A stretch of 64,000 nucleotides of DNA. Origin: Thiobacillus denitrificans (GTDB lineage: Bacteria > Pseudomonadota > Gammaproteobacteria > Burkholderiales > Thiobacillaceae). Under the pieces are notes generated by a model. It saw only the letters and a list, made by a program, of their open reading frames with translations, made no database searches and was not told where the DNA came from. A program made the translations under genes and the position numbers. Location: NCBI GenBank assembly GCA_002343685.1, contig DDRS01000007.1, positions 23,961 to 87,960 on the forward strand. The letters are read 5' to 3'. Positions 27,140 to 36,555 of the stretch are shown in pieces; position 1 is the stretch's first letter; each line of letters starts with the position of its first letter.

Positions 27140-28411
27140 TCACTCCTTGAGTTTCGATATTCCCAGCGCGCGCAACGTGAGGTTTTCGTAGAAAGGCCCG
27201 ACATTGCCCTTCTTGATCTTGCGCAGGAAATACTTCTCGAAGGCAATCTTGGCCAGATGCACCCACTTGCCTTCGGAGAACCAATTGACGTTGCGCGGCG
27301 GGATCTGCGGCAGCGCCACGAACGCAATGCCGGTATCGCCGAAGTCGGCCAGACAGACCGCGTTCCAGGTGGCCTTCTCGGCAGGTTCCTTTCCATCCAG
27401 CAGCGCGCGGATGTTGTGCGCGGTGGCCGTCACCATGGATTCGATCATGTAGCCGGTCTTGGGCACGCCGACCGGCAGCGGGGTGGCTTCGACCGGAGGT
27501 ATGGCGACGCATACACCGACCGAGAAGACGTTCTTGAAGGTGGGATTGCGCTGGTACGGGTCGATGACAATGAAGCCGCGCGGATTGGTCAATCCTTCGA
27601 TGCCGAGGACGGCGTCCACGCCCTTGAAGGCGGGCAGCATCATGGAGTACTTGAACGGCAGCTCGTGCTGCTTCTTCTCGCTGCCGTCTTCGTTGACTTC
27701 GGTGACGAACATCTTGCCGGCTTCGATCTTGGTGACCTTGGCGTTGCAGATCCATTTGACGTGCTTGTCGCGAAAGGCCGATTCGATCATGCCCTTGGAG
27801 TCGCCGACACCGCCGAGGCCGAGATGGCCGATGTAGGGTTCGGCGGTGACGAAGGTGATGGGCACCTTGTCGCGCAGTTTGCGGCGGCGCAAGTCGGTTT
27901 CCATGATCATGGCGAATTCGTAGGCGGGGCCATAGCACGAGGCGCCCTGGACGGCGCCGACGACGATGGGGCCAGGGTCTTTGACGAAAGCCTGCCAGTT
28001 GTCGCTGGAAGTGACGGCATGGTCGACGTGGCAGACGGACTGGGTGTGGCCGTTGGGGCCCAGGCCCTCGATTTCGTCGAAGGCCAGTTTGGGGCCGGTG
28101 GCGATGACGAGATAGTCGTAGTCGATGCTGCGACCGTCTTCGAGTTCGATGCGGTTCTCGACGGGGTGGACGCGTTTCGCGGCGACGGGGATGAAGTCGA
28201 TCTTCTTCTTGCTGAGGATGGGTTCGATCGGCAACTCGATATCCGCACGGGTGCGCCAGTTGACCGCCACCCAGGGATTGGAGGGAACGAAGTGGAAGGT
28301 GGGGGTGTTGGAGATGACGGTGATGCGGTCTTCGGCACGTGCATTCTCCCGCATCTCGAATGCCATGGGCATTCCGCCTATACCCGCTCCTAAAATCACG
28401 ATGTGGGCCAT
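27140..28411 (-). CDS. sqr: Sulfide:quinone oxidoreductase (type I SQR)
   Basis: 423-residue FAD enzyme that oxidises sulfide to sulfur/polysulfide and reduces the quinone pool; peripheral to the inner membrane. The N-terminal Rossmann motif is VILGAGIGGMPMAFE. Redox cysteines Cys127 (SVCHVDH), Cys159 (GASCYGPAYEF) and Cys353 (AVCLADFGD) match C128, C160 and C356 of the Acidithiobacillus ferrooxidans enzyme, and the amphipathic C-terminus (FEKYFLRKIKKGNVGP) is the membrane anchor. RBS CAGGAG lies upstream of the ATG. Divergent from the SulP gene. This gene marks the organism as a sulfur oxidiser. Confidence 0.93.
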   Translation of the reverse strand: MAHIVILGAGIGGMPMAFEMRENARAEDRITVISNTPTFHFVPSNPWVAVNWRTRADIELPIEPILSKKKIDFIPVAAKRVHPVENRIELEDGRSIDYDYLVIATGPKLAFDEIEGLGPNGHTQSVCHVDHAVTSSDNWQAFVKDPGPIVVGAVQGASCYGPAYEFAMIMETDLRRRKLRDKVPITFVTAEPYIGHLGLGGVGDSKGMIESAFRDKHVKWICNAKVTKIEAGKMFVTEVNEDGSEKKQHELPFKYSMMLPAFKGVDAVLGIEGLTNPRGFIVIDPYQRNPTFKNVFSVGVCVAIPPVEATPLPVGVPKTGYMIESMVTATAHNIRALLDGKEPAEKATWNAVCLADFGDTGIAFVALPQIPPRNVNWFSEGKWVHLAKIAFEKYFLRKIKKGNVGPFYENLTLRALGISKLKE

Positions 28412-28750
28412 TTGTGTCTCCTGATGGTTGTGATTGCACTGTTAACTTCTTTTTTATACGTCAACTGCACAAGTTCGCAATCAGAATCGGCTCATCGCTC
28501 AAGTAAGCAGCTCTGCGCGGGCCGGCTGCATCGTGGCTTGCATGACTTTCCGCAGTCGGTGGCCAGGCCGTCAAATGACATCAACGCGAGCACCGGAAAA
28601 CCGACTACACCCCGCTGACACCGGGCAAAGAGGCAGCATGGCCGCACCTCCCCGACGATGCACATGCAGGCGTCCGATTAGCCCCGCATGCACCCTGAAA
28701 TGCCAAAACCGCTGTGTCATACCCGTCTAATGCTTTAAAATGCGCCCACT
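28412..28750. other. Divergent intergenic region between sqr and the SulP gene
   Basis: 339 bp with no convincing gene. The sqr side is AT-rich (GTTAACTTCTTTTTTATACG around 28440-28459) and probably holds the sqr promoter. The SulP side has an AT-rich TAATGCTTTAAAAT at 28729-28742, directly before the start, which may be a -10 region or a translation enhancer. Nothing else stands out. Confidence 0.5.
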
Positions 28751-30553
28751 ATGCAAAAAACACTTTCCAAACTCGCCCTCGTCTGTCCTCTCTGGGTTTA
28801 CAGGATGCTCCCCTTTCTCCGCTGGTGGCCTTCGGTCAACGGCAGCACAACCCGCGACGACGCGATGGCGGGGCTTACGGGTGCCCTGATCGTGCTGCCC
28901 CAGGGTGTGGCCTTCGCCACCATTGCCGGCATGCCGCCCGAATACGGTCTTTACGCGGCGATGATGCCGGCCATCATCGCCGCGTTGTTCGGCTCGTCAT
29001 GGCATCTCGTGTCCGGGCCCACCACCGCCATTTCGATCGCCGTGTTTGCGTCGGTCAGCCCGTTTGCCCATCCCGGCACACCCGAATTCATCAGCCTGGT
29101 GCTGACTCTGACCTTCATGACCGGGGTCTTCCAGCTCATTCTGGGCTTGGCGCGCATGGGCGTGCTCGTCAACTTCATTTCCCATACGGTCGTGATCGGC
29201 TTTACGGCCGGCGCGGCCATGCTCATCGCAGGCAGCCAGATCAAGAACTTCTTCGGGGTCAGCATCCCGCGCGGCACGCCGTTCTTCGAGATCCTGTCCT
29301 TGTTCGTCCAGCACCTCCAGGACATCAACCCCTACGTCACGGCGGTATCCGTCATCACGCTTGCCTCGGGCATCCTGGTCAAGCGCTTCATGCCCAAGTT
29401 CCCCTACATGATCGCCGCCATGCTGGTCGGCAGCTTTGCAGCCCTGTTCCTGAACGCGCGTTACGGCGTGGAGGCCACCCACATCAAAACGGTCGGCGCC
29501 CTGCCGTCCGGCCTGCCGCCGCTGTCGTCGCCCGACTTCTCCTTCGGCGCGCTGAACCAGATGCTGTTCCCGTCCCTGATCATCACCATGCTGGCCCTGA
29601 CGGAAGCAGTATCCATCTCGCGCGCCGTCGCCACGAAATCCGGGCAGCACATCGACGGCAACCAAGAATTCGTCGGCCAGGGACTCTCCAACGTGATCGG
29701 CAGCTTCTTCTCCAGCTACGCATCCAGCGGATCGTTCAACCGCAGCGGGGTCAATTACGCGGCAGGCGCACGCACGCCCCTGGCCGCCGTGTTCGCATCG
29801 GTGTTTCTGCTGATCATCCTGTTGCTGGTTGCGCCCCTGGCCGCCTATCTGCCCGATGCGGCAATGGCCGGGATCCTGTTCCTGGTGGCCTGGAGTCTGA
29901 TCGACTTCCACCATATCAGCCTGCTGCCCAAGATCAGCCGGCAGGAAACCATCGTCCTGTGGGTGACGCTCATCGGTACGCTGGTCGATCTGGAAAAAGG
30001 CATCTTCTTCGGCATCGCCCTGTCGCTGGTGTTCTACCTGTATCGCACCTCGCGCCCGGCACTCGAACCCGTGTTGCCCGACCCCGATCCCGCAAGCTAC
30101 CACTACACGCCCCTCGATGGCCGGTCGGAGTGCCCGCAGATAAAAATGATGCGGGTCAATGGCTCGATCTTCTTCGGCGCCGTCGCCCACCTGCAGCAGC
30201 AATTGCAGGAAATCGAAGAATCGGAACCCGAGCGCAAACATCTGGTCGTCATGGCCAGCGGCATCAACTTTGTCGATCTGGCCGGAGCCGAATTCCTGGC
30301 CGAGGCCGCGCGCCAGCGGCGAAAAATGGGGGGGACCCTGTCTTTCTATCGCATGAAGAACAGCCTGGCCGAGACGCTGAAACGCGGCCATTTCATGGAA
30401 GACGTCGGTGAAGAAAACCTGTTCCCGGCCAAAACCCGCCCTGCCGAGATCCTGTATCCGAAGCTCGACAACGAGATTTGCCGGAATTGCACCGTGCGCG
30501 CCTTCCCCATCTGCCACCAACATCTACCCAACGGAGAACCTCGCTCATCATGA
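28751..30553 (+). CDS. SulP-family anion transporter with STAS domain (probable bicarbonate transporter)
   Basis: 600-residue membrane protein. The N-terminal transport domain has the SulP signature GLTGALIVLPQGVAFATIAGMPPEYGLYAAMMP (in parts, res ~38-70) and SGPTTAISIAVFASVSPFA; about 12-14 helices follow. The STAS domain starts near res 460 (IKMMRVNGSIFFGAVAHLQ) with GINFVDLAGAEFLAEAA. The family carries sulfate, bicarbonate and other anions. The gene downstream, overlapping by 4 bp, encodes a gamma-carbonic anhydrase, which points to bicarbonate. The C-terminus has an added Cys-rich tail, EICRNCTVRAFPICHQH. Confidence 0.93.
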   Translation: MQKTLSKLALVCPLWVYRMLPFLRWWPSVNGSTTRDDAMAGLTGALIVLPQGVAFATIAGMPPEYGLYAAMMPAIIAALFGSSWHLVSGPTTAISIAVFASVSPFAHPGTPEFISLVLTLTFMTGVFQLILGLARMGVLVNFISHTVVIGFTAGAAMLIAGSQIKNFFGVSIPRGTPFFEILSLFVQHLQDINPYVTAVSVITLASGILVKRFMPKFPYMIAAMLVGSFAALFLNARYGVEATHIKTVGALPSGLPPLSSPDFSFGALNQMLFPSLIITMLALTEAVSISRAVATKSGQHIDGNQEFVGQGLSNVIGSFFSSYASSGSFNRSGVNYAAGARTPLAAVFASVFLLIILLLVAPLAAYLPDAAMAGILFLVAWSLIDFHHISLLPKISRQETIVLWVTLIGTLVDLEKGIFFGIALSLVFYLYRTSRPALEPVLPDPDPASYHYTPLDGRSECPQIKMMRVNGSIFFGAVAHLQQQLQEIEESEPERKHLVVMASGINFVDLAGAEFLAEAARQRRKMGGTLSFYRMKNSLAETLKRGHFMEDVGEENLFPAKTRPAEILYPKLDNEICRNCTVRAFPICHQHLPNGEPRSS

Positions 30554-31110
30554 TCCGCAAAAACCCGTCCGGGCATTTGCCTGTCGTACATGACACCGCA
30601 TTTGTCGACCCCACCGCCATTCTGTGCGGCAAGGTCATCGTAGAAGAAAACGTGTTCATCGGCCCCTACGCGGTGATCCGCGCCGACGAGGTGGACGATA
30701 ACGGCGAGATGGAGCCCATCATCATCGGCGCCCATTCCAATATCCAGGACGGCGTGGTCATCCACTGCAAGGCAGGCGGCGGCGTCACCATCGGACGGAG
30801 CACTTCCATCGCGCACCGCTCGATCGTGCACGGCCCCTGTACTGTGGGCGATAACGTATTCGTCGGCTTCAACTCTGTGCTGTTCAACTGCATCGTGTCC
30901 GACGGCTCGGTCGTTCGCCACAACTCGGTGGTGGAAGGCTGCACCGTGCCGCCGGGCTTCTATATCCCCTCCACCGCCAACATCCACTCCGATGCCGACC
31001 TGGCGACGATCGAACGCGTATCGCCGCAGGCCGCCGACTTTTCGGAAAGCGTGGCGCAGGCCAACCACGAGCTGGTCAAAGGCTACAAGCGCATCCGCAA
31101 CGAATTCTGA
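30550..31110 (+). CDS. Gamma-class carbonic anhydrase-like protein
   Basis: 186-residue left-handed beta-helix protein with many hexapeptide repeats (VIVEENVFIGPYAVIRADE, VTIGRSTSIAHRSIV). All three zinc histidines of the Cam type are in place: His72 (VVIHCK), His89 (SIAHRS) and His94 (SIVHGP), with the 5-residue spacing of H117/H122 in Cam. It probably interconverts CO2 and bicarbonate. ATG overlaps the SulP stop (ATGA), so the pair is translationally coupled and likely functions together. Confidence 0.9.
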   Translation: MIRKNPSGHLPVVHDTAFVDPTAILCGKVIVEENVFIGPYAVIRADEVDDNGEMEPIIIGAHSNIQDGVVIHCKAGGGVTIGRSTSIAHRSIVHGPCTVGDNVFVGFNSVLFNCIVSDGSVVRHNSVVEGCTVPPGFYIPSTANIHSDADLATIERVSPQAADFSESVAQANHELVKGYKRIRNEF

Positions 31111-31134
31111 TTTTGGGAGGATGTCCTCCGGACA

Positions 31135-31332
31135 TCATTCCTCGCCCCGTGGCGCCGCAGCGGTCAGCCACTCGGGCAATTCCCTCCCGCCTGCATTGTC
31201 GATGATGTATTGACGGATCAATCGCCTCACGACCTGTGACGGCGTCAGGTCGCGCTGCACGCAGATTTCTTCGAACAGCTTCTTTTTCCTGGGATCGATC
31301 AGAACGGTGAGCCGGGCTGTACGGTTTTCCAT
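31135..31332 (-). CDS. Ribbon-helix-helix regulator (CopG-like), copy 1
   Basis: 65-residue DNA-binding protein. Start at 31332 (MENRTARLTVLIDPRKKKLFEEI). The RHH fold is seen as the beta strand TARLTVLID and helices KKKLFEEICVQRD and TPSQVVRRLIRQYIIDNAG. It is a close paralogue of the protein at 40031-40237 (about two thirds identical, MENRTAR in both). It lies divergent from the Ehr operon, with a palindrome in between, so it probably controls that operon and itself. Confidence 0.85.
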   Translation of the reverse strand: MENRTARLTVLIDPRKKKLFEEICVQRDLTPSQVVRRLIRQYIIDNAGGRELPEWLTAAAPRGEE

Positions 31333-31355
31333 GGCAACAGAATAACGACTTGGCA

Positions 31356-31372
31356 TGTTAATCAGATTAACA
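31356..31372. promoter_or_regulatory. Palindromic operator candidate for RHH copy 1 / Ehr operon
   Basis: TGTTAATCAGATTAACA is a perfect 7-bp inverted repeat with a 3-bp spacer, located 24 bp before the RHH start and 60 bp before the first Ehr gene. The AT-rich symmetrical half sites suit an RHH dimer. A looser pair GATTTG/CAAATC follows at 31381-31407. Confidence 0.6.
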
Positions 31373-31431
31373 TTGTAGTTGATTTGGTTTGTCAATAGAA
31401 TCAAATCTGGTCGGCTACGCGCGTACGTTCA

Positions 31432-33444
31432 ATGTCACATTTGGCATCCCTTGACGCTCATGTCCTCGATTTGGCTTGGGCCGGGGTGCTGTACTGGTTG
31501 GGAGTGGGTTTTTCAGCGCTGCTGCTGCAACGCCAGCACGGCCTACTCACCCGACTGATCTTTCCCCTTGGCGCCTTGGGCGCATTGTTCATGGCAGGCA
31601 TCGGCGTCGCAGGACTGCTGCTACCCGCCTCGTCCATGGTGCTGCCCATCGGCCTGCCCGACCTGCCGTTCCATCTACGGCTGGACGCCTTGTCTGCCTT
31701 CTTCATGGTGTTGCTGGGCGGCGCCGCATTCGGCATCACCGTGTATGCCTGCGGCTATTTCAGGAACATGGCTGCGGGTCCGCTCGCCCTGCTCGCCCTC
31801 TGGTACCACCTGTTCCTGGCCGGGATGGTCACGGTGCTGCTGGCCGACGATGCCTACGCGTTCATGGTGGCCTGGGAAGTGATGGCCTTGTCGTCCTACT
31901 TCCTCGTCACCACCGACCACAAGATTCCCGAGATCCGCCGCGCCGGGTTTCTCTATCTGCTGATTGCGCACATCGGCGCGGTGGCCCTGCTGCTCACCTT
32001 CGGCGTGCTGCAGGGCGGCCATGGGGACTACACCTTCAACACCATGCGCCTCGCGGAGATGACGCCGTTCTGGTCCTCGGCGGCCTTCCTGCTGGCGCTG
32101 TTCGGCTTCGGCGCCAAGGCGGGCCTGGTGCCGATACACGTGTGGCTGCCGGAAGCCCACCCCGCCGCGCCGTCGCCGGTATCGGCCCTGATGTCGGGCG
32201 TGATGCTGAAGACCGCCATCTACGGTCTTCTCCGCGTCACCTTCGACCTGCTCAAAATACAGCTCGGCTGGTGGGGCACGCTGGCATTGGCGCTGGGCCT
32301 CGTGACCGCCCTGTACGGCGTGATCTTCGCCGCCGTACAGTCGGACATGAAACGCCTCCTGGCCTGGTCCTCGATCGAGAATATCGGTGTGATCGTCGCC
32401 GCCTTCGGCCTGACGCTGATTTTTCACACCGACGGCAAGGGCGCGCTGGCGGCACTGACGCTGACCGCCCTGCTGTACCACGCCCTCAACCATGCGTTCT
32501 TCAAGGGCCTGCTGTTCGTCGGCACGGGTTCGGTGCTGCATGCCACCGGCGAGCGGCGCATGGGCCGTCTGGGCGGATTGATCCGCACCATGCCGTGGAC
32601 AGCCTGGCTCACGCTGATCGGCGCGCTGGCCATCGCGGGCCTGCCGCCGCTCAATGGCTTCGTCTCGGAGTGGCTGTTGTTACAGGCCTTCCTGCTGACA
32701 CCGGGACTCACCCAGCCCTACCTCAACATGGTGATTCCGGTGGCGGCAGCCACGGTGGCGCTCGCCGCCGCGCTCGCCGCCTACGTGATGGTGAAGTTTT
32801 ACGGCGTCATCTTCCTTGGGCAGCCGCGCGATCCGGCGCTGCAACATGCACACGAGGCAAGCTGGCCGGAGCGCCTGGGTATGCTGTGGCTGGCTGGTGC
32901 CTGCATCCTGCTGGGGCTGTTTCCCACGCTGGTCATCCAGTGGCTGGAACCGGTCGTGCTGATGCTGACCGGACAACGCCTGTCCGGTATCAGCAACTGG
33001 CTGTTGCTGACGCCGGTGTCGGCGGAACGGGCGAGTTATGCGCCACTGATTTTCCTGGCGGGTGTCACAGCGGTGGTGGCGCTCACCTATCTGTGGGTAC
33101 GCCGCGTCTATCATGGCAGGGTACGCCGCAGCGAACCGTGGGATTGCGGCTATCCGGAGCAGAATACGCGCATGCAGGACAGTGCCGAAGGCTTTGGCCA
33201 GCCGATCCGGCAGATCTTCGAGGTCTTCATGCGGGTGGAACGCGAAACCCCCGACCCCTTCGACCATCACCCGCATTACCACGGTGACAGCCGCGACAAG
33301 CTCTGGCTATTGATCTACCAGCCCATCGCCGACCTGACTGCCTGGTTGTCGATGCAGGCTGCACGCCTGCAACATGGCCGCATCCAGTGGTACCTGATCT
33401 ACAGCTTCGTCACCCTGATTTTCCTCCTGGTCTTGACACGATGA
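31432..33444 (+). CDS. Ehr complex antiporter-like subunit, HyfB type (NuoL/M family)
   Basis: 670-residue membrane protein with about 14-16 helices, related to hydrogenase-4 subunit B. Conserved proton-channel features are kept: the TM5 glutamate (AYAFMVAWEVMALSSYFLVTTDH), the lysine helix FGAKAGLVPIHVWLPEAHPAAPSPVSALMSG, and WSSIENIGVI. The C-terminal part with RRVYHGRVRRSEPWDCGYPE is typical of HyfB/HycC. Likely pumps protons (or Na+). Overlaps the next gene by 4 bp. Confidence 0.92.
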   Translation: MSHLASLDAHVLDLAWAGVLYWLGVGFSALLLQRQHGLLTRLIFPLGALGALFMAGIGVAGLLLPASSMVLPIGLPDLPFHLRLDALSAFFMVLLGGAAFGITVYACGYFRNMAAGPLALLALWYHLFLAGMVTVLLADDAYAFMVAWEVMALSSYFLVTTDHKIPEIRRAGFLYLLIAHIGAVALLLTFGVLQGGHGDYTFNTMRLAEMTPFWSSAAFLLALFGFGAKAGLVPIHVWLPEAHPAAPSPVSALMSGVMLKTAIYGLLRVTFDLLKIQLGWWGTLALALGLVTALYGVIFAAVQSDMKRLLAWSSIENIGVIVAAFGLTLIFHTDGKGALAALTLTALLYHALNHAFFKGLLFVGTGSVLHATGERRMGRLGGLIRTMPWTAWLTLIGALAIAGLPPLNGFVSEWLLLQAFLLTPGLTQPYLNMVIPVAAATVALAAALAAYVMVKFYGVIFLGQPRDPALQHAHEASWPERLGMLWLAGACILLGLFPTLVIQWLEPVVLMLTGQRLSGISNWLLLTPVSAERASYAPLIFLAGVTAVVALTYLWVRRVYHGRVRRSEPWDCGYPEQNTRMQDSAEGFGQPIRQIFEVFMRVERETPDPFDHHPHYHGDSRDKLWLLIYQPIADLTAWLSMQAARLQHGRIQWYLIYSFVTLIFLLVLTR

Positions 33445-34385
33445 GCGCCGGCATTCTCCTGCAAATCGCCCAGACCCTGCTGGCCATCCTGCTGGCGCCG
33501 TTGCTCATGGGCTGGGTCAACCAGTGCCGCGCCTGGCTGCAGGGGCGCAGCGCGCCACCCATCACCCAACCCTATCGCAGCCTGCGCAAGCTGTTCCACA
33601 AGGACGCCGTCATCGCGCACAATGCCTCGCCACTGTTCCGCTTCGCGCCCTACATGAAGTTTGCCTGCATGGCGCTGGCAGCCGGCATCGTACCGACGAT
33701 CGCCAACGACCTGCCCTTCTCGCCGGCAGCGGACGTCATTGCCCTGGTGGGCATCTTCGCGCTGGCACGGGTGTTCCTGGCGCTGGCGGCCATGGACATC
33801 GGCACCCCATTCGGCACCCTCGGGGCGCGAAGGGAAATGCTGGTGTCCTTCCTGGCCGAGCCAGCGCTGCTCATGGTGTTCTTCACCGCCAGCCTGATTT
33901 CGCAGTCCACTGAACTTCCCATCATCGTCGCCACCCTGGCGCACAAGACCTTCGCCATCCATCCCAGCCTGGCGTTCGCGGCGGTGGCGTTCTGGATGAT
34001 CTCGGTGGCGGAGAACGCGCGCATCCCCGTTGACAATCCCAGTACGCACCTTGAATTGACGATGATCCACGAGGCCATGATCCTGGAGTATTCCGCCCGG
34101 CATCTCGCCCTGATCGAATGGGCGGCGGCATTGAAACTGTTCACCTACTCCGCGCTGGGCATCGCGCTGTTCCTGCCCTGGGGCATCGCGCCCCAAGGCG
34201 ATATCGCCGCCCTGCCTTTGGCGCTGGCCGCCATCGTGGCGAAACTTGCGGTCGGCGGCGCCGCGTTGTCGTTCATGGAAGCCGTCTCCGCCAAGGTGCG
34301 CCTGTTCCGCGTTCCGGAGTTCCTCGGCACGGCCTTCCTGCTGGCGGTACTGGGCATGCTGATCCATTTCCTGCTGGAGGGATGA
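33441..34385 (+). CDS. Ehr complex membrane subunit, HyfC type (NuoH family)
   Basis: 314-residue membrane protein; start at 33441 overlaps the upstream stop. About eight helices. NuoH/HyfC signatures: GWVNQCRAWLQGRSAPPITQPYRSLRKLFHKDAV near the N-terminus, FGTLGARREMLVSFLAEPALLM and ENARIPVDNPSTHLELTMIHEAMILEYSARHLAL, the acidic loop next to the quinone/coupling site. It joins the soluble arm to the pump. Confidence 0.93.
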   Translation: MSAGILLQIAQTLLAILLAPLLMGWVNQCRAWLQGRSAPPITQPYRSLRKLFHKDAVIAHNASPLFRFAPYMKFACMALAAGIVPTIANDLPFSPAADVIALVGIFALARVFLALAAMDIGTPFGTLGARREMLVSFLAEPALLMVFFTASLISQSTELPIIVATLAHKTFAIHPSLAFAAVAFWMISVAENARIPVDNPSTHLELTMIHEAMILEYSARHLALIEWAAALKLFTYSALGIALFLPWGIAPQGDIAALPLALAAIVAKLAVGGAALSFMEAVSAKVRLFRVPEFLGTAFLLAVLGMLIHFLLEG

Positions 34386-34433
34386 GATGAGGTCGAACGC
34401 GATTTGCACATTGAACGCCGGGCGGAAAACATC

Positions 34434-35099
34434 ATGACGGCACTGGCCTACCACCTGCAGATCGTCAACCTGCTTGCGGCCCTGCTGCTGCTGATCTCGT
34501 TTGCCATGTTGTCGCAGCGTCGCGTCGTCGGCCTGGTGACCCTGTTCGCCTGGCAGGGTGCTGCGCTGGCCTTGTCCACGGCCATCGTCGCCTGGTCCAC
34601 CGGCCAGCACCACCTGTACTACTCGGCGGCCATGACTCTGGGTCTCAAGGTGATCGCCATGCCTTGGTACTTCTACCACCTGGTGAAAAAGCTGAACGTG
34701 AACCGGGTCGTGGAACCGATGATCAACATCCCGACCACGATGCTGATCGGCATCGTGCTGGTGATCTTCGCCTTCAACCTGGCGCTACCCATCTCGGAAA
34801 TGTCCGGCACGGTGACGCGCTCAACCCTGGGCATCGCCATGGCCTGCGTGCTGCTCGCCTTCCTCATGATGATCACGCGCACCAAGGCCATCCCGCAGGT
34901 GATCGGTTTCCTGTCCATGGAGAACGGCCTGTTCTTCGCCGCCACCAGCGCGACCTACGGCATGCCCCTGGTGGTGGAACTGGGCGTGGCCCTGGACGTG
35001 CTGGTCGGCGTATTCGTGCTCGGCATCTTTATCTTCCAGATCCGCGAGACGTTCGACTCGCTGGATCTGAAGCACATGGAAAAGCTCAAGGAAAAATAG
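34434..35099 (+). CDS. Ehr complex membrane subunit, HyfE type (NuoK-like)
   Basis: 221-residue membrane protein. Start at 34434 gives MTALAYHLQIVNLLAALLLLIS; an in-frame ATG 30 bp upstream is not needed. About six helices, with LYYSAAMTLGLKVIAMPWYFYHL and GFLSMENGLFFAATSATYGMPLVVELGVALDVLVGVFVLGIF, typical of HyfE with membrane glutamates of the NuoK fold. Gap of 48 bp from the HyfC-like gene and 3 bp to the next. Confidence 0.92.
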   Translation: MTALAYHLQIVNLLAALLLLISFAMLSQRRVVGLVTLFAWQGAALALSTAIVAWSTGQHHLYYSAAMTLGLKVIAMPWYFYHLVKKLNVNRVVEPMINIPTTMLIGIVLVIFAFNLALPISEMSGTVTRSTLGIAMACVLLAFLMMITRTKAIPQVIGFLSMENGLFFAATSATYGMPLVVELGVALDVLVGVFVLGIFIFQIRETFDSLDLKHMEKLKEK

Positions 35100-35102
35100 G
35101 TC

Positions 35103-36554
35103 ATGGAACTGTTCTGGCTACTCGGCATTCCGCTGACAGGCGGCATTTTCCTGGCGCTGTGGGGCTACCGGCGCAACGCGCCGGAGATCAACGCGCTCTT
35201 CAGCCTGCTCACGCTGGCGATGGCGGCACTACTGACTGTGCGCATCGTCGAAGCGGGTCCGATGATGGTGGGCAACGGCTGGTTCTTCATCGATTCGTTC
35301 AATGTGTTCCTGGTTGCGCTGACCGCCTTCGTCGCTTTTACCACCGCCCTGTTCTCGCGTCCCTACATGCGCATCGAACAGGAACACGGCCGCCTCAACG
35401 CCACGCGCCTGCGCCTGTATCACAGCAGCTACCAGATCTTCATCGGGGCCATGCTGCTGGCGCTGACCACCAACAACATGGGCATCCTGTGGGTGGCGAT
35501 GGAGGCCGCGACGCTCGCCACCGTGCTGCTGGTCTCGCTGTATCGCACCCCGGCCTCGCTGGAAGCGGCCTGGAAATACTTCATCCTGTGCGGCGTAGGC
35601 ATTGCGCTGGCGCTGTTCGGCACCATCCTGCTCTATTTCGCGGCGGAGAAAGTACTGGGTTCGGGCGGTAACGCGCTGTTGTGGACGCACCTGAACGGCG
35701 TGAAGGCGCAGCTCGAGCCTACGGTGCTGTCGCTGGCCTTTGTTTTCCTGCTGGTCGGTTACGGGACGAAAGTTGGCCTGGCGCCGCTGCACAGCTGGCT
35801 GCCGGATGCTCACGCCGAGGGCCCGACGCCGGTGTCCGCCGTGCTCTCCGGTCTGCTGCTCAACGTCGCACTGTATGCAGTGATGCGCTCCAAGGTGCTG
35901 GTGGACGGCGCGCTCGGCAACGACATGGCGGGTACGCTGATGATGGGCTTCGGTTTGCTTTCCGTCGTGCTGGCGGCATTCCTGATCGTGCGTCAGACCG
36001 ACGTCAAGCGCATGTTCGCCTACTCCTCCATCGAGCACATGGGGCTGATCACGTTCGCTTTCGGCATGGGCGGCGCAGTGGCGAACTTTGCCGGCCTGCT
36101 GCACATGACCATGCATTCGCTCACCAAGTCCGCCATCTTCTTTGCCGTCGGCCATGCCACGCAAAAAACCGGCACGCAATTGATGGACGACATCCGCGGC
36201 CTCATCAAGACCAATCCCACCCTCGGCTGGGGCCTGATGCTCGGCACCGTCGCCATCCTCGGCATGCCGCCGTTCGGCGTGTTCGCCAGCGAATTCCTCA
36301 TCATCACCACCGCCATGCACGAGCATCCCTGGGCCACACCCTTCCTGCTGCTGGCGCTGGGCGTGGCATTCGCCGCCATCTTCGGCAAGGTGCAGCCCAT
36401 GGTGTTCGGCGAAACCGAGTTGCCGAAGCTGCCTTACCAGCCCGCGCAGACACCGGTGTTCCTGCATCTGGGGCTGGTGTTGATGCTGGGCCTGTTCATC
36501 CCGCCCTATCTCGCCGCCTGGTACAAGCAGGCGGCCCATCTGCTGGGAGGCTGA
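35103..36554 (+). CDS. Ehr complex antiporter-like subunit, HyfF type (NuoM/N family)
   Basis: 483-residue membrane protein with about 14 helices. LGTNNMGILWVAMEAATLATVLLVSLY-like TM5 glutamate region, VGYGTKVGLAPLHSWLPDAHAEGPTPVSAVLSGLLLNVALY and FAYSSIEHMGLITFAFGMGG are the conserved pump signatures. Second antiporter subunit of the complex, as in Hyf. One base separates it from the large subunit gene. Confidence 0.93.
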   Translation: MELFWLLGIPLTGGIFLALWGYRRNAPEINALFSLLTLAMAALLTVRIVEAGPMMVGNGWFFIDSFNVFLVALTAFVAFTTALFSRPYMRIEQEHGRLNATRLRLYHSSYQIFIGAMLLALTTNNMGILWVAMEAATLATVLLVSLYRTPASLEAAWKYFILCGVGIALALFGTILLYFAAEKVLGSGGNALLWTHLNGVKAQLEPTVLSLAFVFLLVGYGTKVGLAPLHSWLPDAHAEGPTPVSAVLSGLLLNVALYAVMRSKVLVDGALGNDMAGTLMMGFGLLSVVLAAFLIVRQTDVKRMFAYSSIEHMGLITFAFGMGGAVANFAGLLHMTMHSLTKSAIFFAVGHATQKTGTQLMDDIRGLIKTNPTLGWGLMLGTVAILGMPPFGVFASEFLIITTAMHEHPWATPFLLLALGVAFAAIFGKVQPMVFGETELPKLPYQPAQTPVFLHLGLVLMLGLFIPPYLAAWYKQAAHLLGG

Positions 36555-36555
36555 G

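Noticed and set aside
27257..28393. Long open frame opposite sqr on the plus strand
   Set aside because: Its protein is Gly/Asp/Val-rich with no family motif and is fully antisense to a well-conserved enzyme; high GC makes such shadow frames common.
28997..30523. Long minus-strand frame opposite the SulP gene
   Set aside because: Gln/Asp/Gly-rich with no motif; mirror of a conserved membrane protein.
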